Shown here piece by piece: positions 6,265 to 10,503 of a DNA stretch of 10,503 nt. Position 1 is the stretch's first letter. The number at the start of each line of letters is the position of its first letter. The notes under the pieces are model-generated. The model searched no databases and was not told where the DNA came from. It worked only from the letters and a program-made list of their open reading frames with translations. The DNA comes from Pseudomonadota bacterium (GTDB taxonomy: Bacteria; Desulfobacterota; GWC2-55-46; JADFVP01), in assembly GCA_015222595.1 (NCBI GenBank), contig JADFVP010000192.1:1-10503 (forward strand), read 5' to 3'. The translations under genes were made by a program, and so were the position numbers.

Positions 6265-7548
6265 TTAGAGCCGGGTAAAGCTCTTGTCAACGGCCTCTAG
6301 CGTCTTGGCAATATCTTTATCGGTATGGGCGAGGCTCATAAAGGAGGCCTCGAACGCCGAAGGCGCTATGTAGATGCCGTGTGAGAGCATCCGGCGGAAG
6401 TACTTGGCAAACTTCTTAAGATCGGCCTTGCAGACCTCGGTGAAGTTTTGCGGCGGCTCTGCGGTAAAAAAGAGCGTGAACATAGAACCGCGCTTGACAA
6501 CACAGCTCTCAACCGAACGGCGAGCGGCTATCTCGGCAATGCCTGAGGTTAGCGCGTCGGTCAGCTTGAAGAGTTTTTTGTACTGCCCGCGCTTGGCCAG
6601 TATCTTCAGCGTCTCTATTCCTGCGGTCATTGCAATAGGGTTTCCAGAAAGCGTTCCGGCCTGATAGACCGGCCCGGTCGGAGAGAGCTGCTTCATTATA
6701 GAGGCGCGCCCGCCAAAGGCACCTACGGGCAGCCCGCCGCCTATAACCTTGCCGAGGCAGACTAGGTCCGGCACGATGTCGTACGTCTGGTGCGCCCCGC
6801 CGTAGCAGAGCCTGAAGCCGCTCATAACCTCGTCTACTATCAAGAGCGCGCCGTACTTCTTGCAGATCTTTTTAAGCCCTTTCATAAAGCCCTCTACAGG
6901 AGGCACAACGCCCATGTTGCCCGGTATGCCCTCTACGATAATGCAGCTTATGCCCTTGGGGTCTTTCTTGAAGATCTTCTCTACGGAGCCGAGATCGTTA
7001 TAGATCGCGTTGTAGGTCTCTTTTGCAAGTGATTTCGGTACCCCGGGGCTGCTCGGCATACCGAGTGTAGCAGCACCCGAACCGGCCTTTACGAGCAGGC
7101 TGTCGGCGTGGCCGTGGTAGCAGCCTTCGAACTTCAGAATTCTGTCGCGCCCGGTGACTCCGCGCGCAAGCCGTATAGCGCTCATCGTGGCCTCCGTGCC
7201 GGAGCTTACGAAGCGGACCATCTCCATTGCGGGCATCGCCTCTATCACCATTTTAGCGAGCGTAATCTCGGACTCCGTAGGAGCGCCGTAGCTCGTGCCC
7301 CGGTCTATCGCACGCTTCAGAGCGGCGCCTACCTTGGGGTTGGCGTGGCCAACTATCATGGGGCCCCATGAGCCGACATAATCTATGTACGTGTTGTTGT
7401 CGGCATCCGTTACCCTCGCTCCTGAGGCTTTCTTGATAAAGAGCGGCTTGGAACCGACCGCACTAAAGGCCCTGACGGGCGAGTTGACACCGCCGGGAAT
7501 AAGTTTAGTGGCTTCTCTTAGAAGTGATTGCGATTTCTTGGTCCCCAT
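6265..7548 (-). CDS. hemL: Glutamate-1-semialdehyde 2,1-aminomutase
   Basis: PLP-dependent cytoplasmic enzyme that converts glutamate-1-semialdehyde to 5-aminolevulinate, the last step of the C5 route into haem and other tetrapyrroles. The 427 residues match the usual length. Family landmarks are in order: LIPGGVNSPVRAF (residues 16-28), SSGTEATMSAIRLAR (115-129), GCYHGHADSLLVKAGSGAAT (142-161), VDEVMSGFR (238-246, D239) and the PLP lysine K267 in LGKVIGGGLPVGAFGG, then GTLSGNP (298-304). The segment usually reading EPVAGNMG is EGIPGNMG here (206-213), a local change that leaves the rest intact. The ATG is supported by AGGAG 8 bases upstream (7557-7561 on the plus strand). It is transcribed leftward, divergently from the phosphate porin and convergent with the kinase gene. 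Neither neighbour is a haem gene. It implies that the organism does not depend on the glycine (ALA synthase) route. Confidence 0.97.
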   Translation of the reverse strand: MGTKKSQSLLREATKLIPGGVNSPVRAFSAVGSKPLFIKKASGARVTDADNNTYIDYVGSWGPMIVGHANPKVGAALKRAIDRGTSYGAPTESEITLAKMVIEAMPAMEMVRFVSSGTEATMSAIRLARGVTGRDRILKFEGCYHGHADSLLVKAGSGAATLGMPSSPGVPKSLAKETYNAIYNDLGSVEKIFKKDPKGISCIIVEGIPGNMGVVPPVEGFMKGLKKICKKYGALLIVDEVMSGFRLCYGGAHQTYDIVPDLVCLGKVIGGGLPVGAFGGRASIMKQLSPTGPVYQAGTLSGNPIAMTAGIETLKILAKRGQYKKLFKLTDALTSGIAEIAARRSVESCVVKRGSMFTLFFTAEPPQNFTEVCKADLKKFAKYFRRMLSHGIYIAPSAFEASFMSLAHTDKDIAKTLEAVDKSFTRL

Positions 7549-7577
7549 GCTCTTGGCTCCTTTTAATGCACAATTGC

Positions 7578-7604
7578 GCCGGTAACCGGCTCTGTACGTA
7601 CGGT
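7578..7604 (-). other. Palindromes in the hemL leader
   Basis: Between the candidate hemL -10 and its ribosome site lie GCCGGT-A-ACCGGC (7578-7590) and GTACGTAC (7594-7601). ACCG (7585-7588) can also pair with CGGT (7601-7604), so alternative folds exist. A further near-palindrome, GCACAATTGCGC, overlaps at 7568-7579. Whether any of this regulates hemL is unknown. Confidence 0.35.
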
Positions 7605-7616
7605 TAAGTCTCTTAT

Positions 7617-7646
7617 ATCCTACCCGAACCGAACTTTACGTGTCAA
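7617..7646 (-). promoter_or_regulatory. Candidate hemL promoter
   Basis: On the minus strand, TTGACA (complement of 7641-7646) is followed after 18 bases by TAGGAT (complement of 7617-7622). The -35 is a perfect match to the sigma-70 consensus, and the transcript would start roughly 60 bases before the hemL ATG. A direct repeat CGCTCCG (7657-7663, 7669-7675) lies immediately upstream of the -35. Confidence 0.45.
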
Positions 7647-7690
7647 ACTCTTTATCCGCTCCGTTTCTCGCTCCGAGAGCCGGACCGGTC

Positions 7691-7714
7691 CATCTGTCAC
7701 ACAAAAAACAGATG
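7691..7714. promoter_or_regulatory. Inverted repeat overlapping the first Pho-like element
   Basis: CATCTGT (7691-7697) and ACAGATG (7708-7714) are perfect 7-base inverted repeats 10 bases apart. The left arm shares bases with the CTGTCAC element at 7694-7700. It is directly preceded by a 10-base palindrome GGACCGGTCC (7682-7691). It could be a second regulator's site in the hemL-porin divergent region. Confidence 0.4.
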
Positions 7715-7749
7715 CTTGTAATATTGCTGTAACAATGATTATCTATAAT
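7694..7749 (+). promoter_or_regulatory. PhoB-type promoter of the porin gene
   Basis: Three 7-mers resembling the PhoB half-site (CTGTCAT in E. coli) fall on one 11-base lattice: CTGTCAC at 7694-7700, TTGTAAT at 7716-7722 (22 bases on) and CTGTAAC at 7727-7733 (11 bases on). The expected position between the first two (7705) has no match. A perfect -10, TATAAT, at 7744-7749 starts 10 bases after the last repeat, and there is no good -35. This is the layout of a PhoB-activated promoter, where the Pho box replaces the -35. The start would be near 7756, giving a leader of about 60 bases. Confidence 0.8.
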
Positions 7750-7817
7750 TCGGTAAAAGAGAGAGATAGGTTGAGCCTTTTTTATATAGAGATCAAACAT
7801 TAGGAGATAATAAAAAG

Positions 7818-8999
7818 ATGACAAAAATAGGTAAGGTTGTAAGAGGACTTTCTGTTGGGCTGCTCTCGTTGGCGCTCTTTTCGGTCGCGGTTCCTTCAGC
7901 GGACGCTTCAGGCATAACCGTCTATAAAGAGGGAGATAAGTACCTGAAGTTCGGAGGCCGCGTGATACTTCAGTATCAGAGCACAGACGTAGAGAACGGC
8001 ACCGATACGGACGTTCTTCAGTTCAGGTACCTGAGGCCGTATATAGAGGGAAGCCTCTACAAGGACTGGACGGGCAAGATACAGCTAGAGATGGGCAAGG
8101 CTTCGGGTGACAATGAAGTCGCCGTAAAAGAGGCTTTTATGCGCTACACAGGTTACGGGAGTACGGTAGTTACTATAGGGCAGATTGATTTTCCGTTCTC
8201 GCGCGAAAACCTGACATCGTCTAAGAAGCAGCACCTGGCCGAGCGCACATTTACCGGCTCGCACGACTACGGTTCGCTCGACAAGCAGCTAGGGCTCTTC
8301 GTGAGCGGCGCAAATGGAGATAAGACCGTTACATGGGCCGCAGGAGCAACTTCGACCTCCATCGACCCCGACTCTTCGAAGCTCGACTTCGACACACCTG
8401 TTAACAAGAACGCGGACTTCAACGAGGGCTGGACAGTTGGAGGCCGCGTAGACTACCACCCCTTCGGCTACCTTCCGTTCGGACAGGGAAATATAGTAAC
8501 CGAGAGCCTGAAGGCGACCGTAGGCGTCGGAGCCTTTGTATGGAATAACGACTCTGACAACAATACCTATACTACAAATGGAGTGGACAGCGGTGCTGGT
8601 ACGGCCGATGTAGACACCGTAACGGGTCTTGAGGTAAGCGCAGGAGTGCGTGTGCAGGGGGCTTCTTTAGATACCCAGTACAACCAGTTTTCGGCCAAGA
8701 CGGTCGATAAGGCCGTGACTTCGGGAATCTACCTGAACGGAGAGACCAAGCTCAAGAGCCTTTCCGTCGAGGGTGGCTACATGGTGGTTCCTGAACGCGT
8801 AGAGGTGGTGGCAGGGTATCAGTCGTTAGATGCCGACAACTACGCCACAAAGTGGACCAGAACGTCAGTCGGCGTAAATTACTACATACACGGCCACGAT
8901 CTTAAGATACAGGGAACCTACCGCATGGGCTCCGACGTTGACGGGGTACAGGACAGCAACAAAAACGAGCTCTTCTTGCGGACGCAGTACGTCTTTTAG
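7818..8999 (+). CDS. Phosphate-selective porin (OprO/OprP family)
   Basis: Outer-membrane beta-barrel channel expected to favour phosphate or polyphosphate. The 393-residue protein starts with a basic, then hydrophobic signal peptide ending in PSADA (cleavage likely after A30). The mature part opens with a family-like YLKFGGRVILQYQ strand, then LRPYIEGSLYKDWTGKIQLEMG, and IGQIDFPFSRENLTSSKKQHLAERT, which matches the conserved GQ-x-x-x-PFS-x-E-x-LTSS segment of this family. Alternating hydrophobic strands continue to a C-terminal phenylalanine (RTQYVF), the usual barrel-assembly signal. AGGAG (7802-7806) precedes the ATG by 11 bases. A PhoB-type promoter upstream and pstS downstream support a phosphate role. 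No strong terminator follows, only a T7 run (9005-9011), so some read-through into pstS is possible. Substrate choice between phosphate and polyphosphate cannot be read from the sequence. Confidence 0.9.
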   Translation: MTKIGKVVRGLSVGLLSLALFSVAVPSADASGITVYKEGDKYLKFGGRVILQYQSTDVENGTDTDVLQFRYLRPYIEGSLYKDWTGKIQLEMGKASGDNEVAVKEAFMRYTGYGSTVVTIGQIDFPFSRENLTSSKKQHLAERTFTGSHDYGSLDKQLGLFVSGANGDKTVTWAAGATSTSIDPDSSKLDFDTPVNKNADFNEGWTVGGRVDYHPFGYLPFGQGNIVTESLKATVGVGAFVWNNDSDNNTYTTNGVDSGAGTADVDTVTGLEVSAGVRVQGASLDTQYNQFSAKTVDKAVTSGIYLNGETKLKSLSVEGGYMVVPERVEVVAGYQSLDADNYATKWTRTSVGVNYYIHGHDLKIQGTYRMGSDVDGVQDSNKNELFLRTQYVF

Positions 9000-9025
9000 G
9001 CCGGTTTTTTTAAGGTGACTCGGTA

Positions 9026-9054
9026 CTGTGACCGTGCTGTAACAGTGCTGTCAC
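9026..9054 (+). promoter_or_regulatory. Triple PhoB-type box upstream of pstS
   Basis: Three 7-mers repeat at exactly 11-base intervals with 4-base spacers: CTGTGAC (9026-9032), CTGTAAC (9037-9043) and CTGTCAC (9048-9054). Spacers are CGTG, AGTG and, after the third, ATAG. The repeat length, period and sequence match tandem PhoB half-sites; two half-sites bind one PhoB dimer. The array ends 108 bases before the pstS ATG. Confidence 0.88.
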
Positions 9055-9057
9055 ATA

Positions 9058-9087
9058 GAAGTGTTACAAAGGGAAGTGTTACAAAGG
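9058..9087 (+). repeat. Exact 15-base tandem duplication in the pstS promoter
   Basis: GAAGTGTTACAAAGG occurs twice back to back (9058-9072, 9073-9087). Each copy contains GTGTTAC (9061-9067, 9076-9082), which shares 5 of 7 bases with the neighbouring CTGTAAC and CTGTCAC elements, but the 13- and 15-base spacings break the 11-base lattice. It lies between the Pho array and the candidate -10 elements. Confidence 0.85.
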
Positions 9088-9090
9088 CAG

Positions 9091-9105
9091 TATAGATTTT
9101 ATAAA
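9091..9105 (+). promoter_or_regulatory. Candidate -10 elements of pstS
   Basis: Two -10-like hexamers are present: TATAGA (9091-9096), 8 bases after the GTGTTAC in the second tandem copy, and TATAAA (9100-9105). Neither has a good -35, as expected of an activator-dependent promoter. The leader to the ATG would be about 50-60 bases and includes a small palindrome TTTAAC-CT-GTTAAA (9129-9142). Confidence 0.5.
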
Positions 9106-9162
9106 CGACCGGAGAAGATGGTCAAGTGTTTAACCTGTTAAATTTTAGGAGATGTAAATAAG

Positions 9163-10203
9163 ATGAAAAAGTTTCTTTTAGGCGCAGTGCTCGCTCTTAC
9201 CGTCCTCTTTGGGGCGCAGACCGTTATGGCTTCGGCCCTGATAAACGGCGCGGGAGCGACATTCCCTTACCCGATCTATGCTAAGTGGGCCTATGCGTAC
9301 AATAAAGCAACCGGCGTAAAGATAAATTACCAGTCGATAGGCTCAGGCGGCGGCGTCAGGCAGGCCGTAGAGGGCACTGTGGACTTTGGCGCTTCGGACG
9401 CCCCTATGGCCCCCGAAGAGCTTGCCAAAGCCGGGCTCCTGCAGTTTCCGATGGTAATGGGTGGAGTCGTACCGGTGGTAAATATAAAGGGCGTAAAGGC
9501 CGGAGAGCTGAAGCTCACGCCGGAGCTTCTGGCCGATATCTATCTTAAGAAGATAACCAAGTGGAATGACGAGCGTATCACAGCGCTCAATCCCGGTGTA
9601 GCGCTTCCTGCCAAGAGAATAACCGTGGTTCGCCGCTCCGACGGCAGCGGCACGACGTGGATTTTTACCAACTACCTGGCCAAGGTCAGCGCCGAGTGGA
9701 AGAGCAAGGTCGGCTTTGGCAAGGCCGTAAGCTGGCCTACGGGAGTCGGCGGCAAAGGCAACGAGGGAGTGGCAACGTACGTAAAGAGGATAAAGAACTC
9801 CATAGGCTACGTGGAATTCGCCTATGCGCTCCAGAACAGACTCGTGCATACGAGGCTAAAGAACAGGGCCGGTAACTTCGTGGAGCCCAACATGGAGGGC
9901 TTTAGCGCTGCGGCCGCAGGGGCCGACTGGAAGGGCACGCCGGGCTTTGCGGTTGTCTTGACCGACACCGCCGGTAAAGAGGCGTGGCCGATAGCGGGCG
10001 CAACCTTTATACTCATTCATAAAGAAGCGAAGAACTGCTCGAACGCCAAGGCAGTGCTCGACTTCTTCGACTGGGCCTATAAGAATGGGGCCGACATGGC
10101 GCTCTCGCTCGACTATGTGCCGATGCCCAAAGAGGTCTACACCCTTATGGAGAAGACCTGGGCTGAGACGATTAAGTGCTCCGGCGCGCCTGTCTGGAAG
10201 TAA
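9163..10203 (+). CDS. pstS: Periplasmic phosphate-binding protein of the Pst ABC transporter
   Basis: Captures inorganic phosphate in the periplasm and hands it to the PstCA-PstB importer. The 346-residue length matches the family. A Sec signal peptide (MKKFLLGAVLALTVLFGAQ, ending near A25) is followed by the hallmark INGAGATFPYPIYAKW (residues 27-42). Other family segments are INYQSIGSGGGVRQ (54-67), VDFGASDAPM (73-82), VVRRSDGSGTTWIFTNYL (155-172, with the phosphate-contacting S-D-G-S-G-T-T run) and NSIGYVEFAYA (212-222). AGGAG (9147-9151) lies 11 bases upstream of the ATG, in a context closely resembling the porin start (TAGGAGAT ... AAGATGA). The Pho-box array upstream indicates phosphate-starvation control. 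A stem-loop and then pstC follow. Isoleucine is coded ATA 10 times out of 16. There is no lipobox cysteine, so it is a soluble periplasmic form. Confidence 0.97.
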   Translation: MKKFLLGAVLALTVLFGAQTVMASALINGAGATFPYPIYAKWAYAYNKATGVKINYQSIGSGGGVRQAVEGTVDFGASDAPMAPEELAKAGLLQFPMVMGGVVPVVNIKGVKAGELKLTPELLADIYLKKITKWNDERITALNPGVALPAKRITVVRRSDGSGTTWIFTNYLAKVSAEWKSKVGFGKAVSWPTGVGGKGNEGVATYVKRIKNSIGYVEFAYALQNRLVHTRLKNRAGNFVEPNMEGFSAAAAGADWKGTPGFAVVLTDTAGKEAWPIAGATFILIHKEAKNCSNAKAVLDFFDWAYKNGADMALSLDYVPMPKEVYTLMEKTWAETIKCSGAPVWK

Positions 10204-10271
10204 AACGGGGCTGAAGTTACAGAGTTAAAACTCTTCTGGCTTTTGTGCCGGGAGACTGATAGGTTTTTTTT

Positions 10272-10313
10272 CGTAAGGTTCGTGAATACTTCACGAACCT
10301 TACGCCTATTTTT
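10272..10313 (+). terminator. Intercistronic stem-loop between pstS and pstC (probably a partial terminator)
   Basis: Perfect 15-bp arms (CGTAAGGTTCGTGAA at 10272-10286 and its complement at 10290-10304) enclose the loop TAC. On the plus strand the stem is followed by CCTA and then T5 (10309-10313), a slightly delayed U-run. A T8 tract (10264-10271) lies directly before the stem. Its place within a pst operon suggests attenuation of pstC expression and 3' protection of the pstS message; a full terminator with a separate pstC promoter is the alternative. Confidence 0.8.
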
Positions 10314-10356
10314 CGCACTATCTATTTTAGCTGACAACTACTTAAGAAGAACAGGC

Positions 10357-10503
10357 ATGTCCACAGAGACTACAGAGAACGCAGGCAACACCGGCGACAG
10401 GATTTTTAAGGGCGTAAGTTACTTTTTCGCCCTCTTTGTCATGTGCCTCATGGCCCTTATCGTGCTGGTGCTCTTCAAGGAGTCGCTGCCCTCGATACAG
10501 AAG
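10357..10503 (+). CDS. pstC: Phosphate ABC transporter permease PstC (N-terminal fragment, runs off window)
   Basis: First 49 residues of an inner-membrane permease subunit that, with PstA and the ATPase PstB, moves phosphate from PstS into the cytoplasm. A short polar N-terminus (MSTETTENAGNTG) leads to DRIFKGVSYFFALFV, which matches the D-x-x-F-K-G start of the first membrane segment in PstC proteins, then a hydrophobic run to residue 40 and KESLPSIQK, like the family's SLPSI turn. Position directly after pstS supports the call. The ATG at 10357 has only a weak purine-rich ribosome site (AAGAAGA 10344-10350, or AGG 10353-10355), in contrast to the AGGAG of pstS. That fits lower expression of the permease than of the binding protein. 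Most of the gene is outside the window. Confidence 0.88.
   Translation, partial: MSTETTENAGNTGDRIFKGVSYFFALFVMCLMALIVLVLFKESLPSIQK

Noticed and set aside
7636..7824. 62-codon minus-strand ORF across the hemL-porin intergenic region
   Set aside because: It covers the Pho-type promoter and porin start, lacks a ribosome site and resembles nothing known to me.
9152..9157. ATG-TAA minimal ORF directly after the pstS AGGAG
   Set aside because: It touches the ribosome site with no spacing, so initiation there is not plausible.
1..10503. CRISPR arrays, insertion sequences, toxin-antitoxin or defence genes
   Set aside because: No regularly spaced direct repeats of suitable length, transposase-like ORFs, or known defence domains were seen.

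Overview
The window looks like chromosomal core and nutrient-uptake DNA from a Gram-negative bacterium that I cannot name. An outer-membrane phosphate porin shows the didermic envelope. hemL points to haem synthesis by the glutamate (C5) route. The glycyl-tRNA synthetase is of the alpha/beta bacterial type, and the hybrid PAS/GAF kinase is of a sort common in deltaproteobacterial (Desulfobacterota-like) and neighbouring lineages. Coding DNA is GC-rich in the stretches I counted (roughly 52-65%), yet ATA is the favoured isoleucine codon. The placement is an inference from gene style, not a database result.

Layout. Positions 1-2462 hold a rightward cluster: the 3' part of glyQ, a tetratricopeptide-repeat (TPR) protein whose GTG start overlaps glyQ by 8 bases, and uppP (undecaprenyl-diphosphate phosphatase). 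Next comes a 620-base AT-rich stretch (about 41% GC by hand count) with no convincing gene. It holds several hairpins and, just before the next gene, a perfect 23-base palindrome. Positions 3083-6127 encode a 1014-residue membrane-anchored hybrid histidine kinase (two membrane segments, PAS, GAF, PAS, PAS, HisKA, HATPase, receiver). It converges on leftward hemL (6265-7548), and a long perfect stem-loop between them should terminate transcription from both sides.

Positions 7549-10503 form a phosphate-starvation module: an OprO/OprP-type porin, the periplasmic phosphate-binding protein PstS, and the beginning of the permease PstC, all rightward. Both intergenic regions carry direct repeats of CTGTNAC-type 7-mers at exact 11-base or 22-base intervals, the architecture of PhoB boxes. 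The porin promoter has a perfect TATAAT placed 10 bases after the last repeat. A 15-bp stem-loop lies between pstS and pstC and probably limits read-through into the permease genes.

How the genes work together: the porin would let phosphate cross the outer membrane, PstS captures it in the periplasm, and PstC (with PstA and PstB presumably beyond the window) imports it under PhoB control. The other genes are housekeeping or unlinked signalling. I see no mobile element, CRISPR array, tRNA, rRNA or defence system. The least explained parts are the 2463-3082 intergenic region with its operator-like palindrome, the TPR gene where glyS is usually found, and the unusual repeat arrangement in the pstS promoter.
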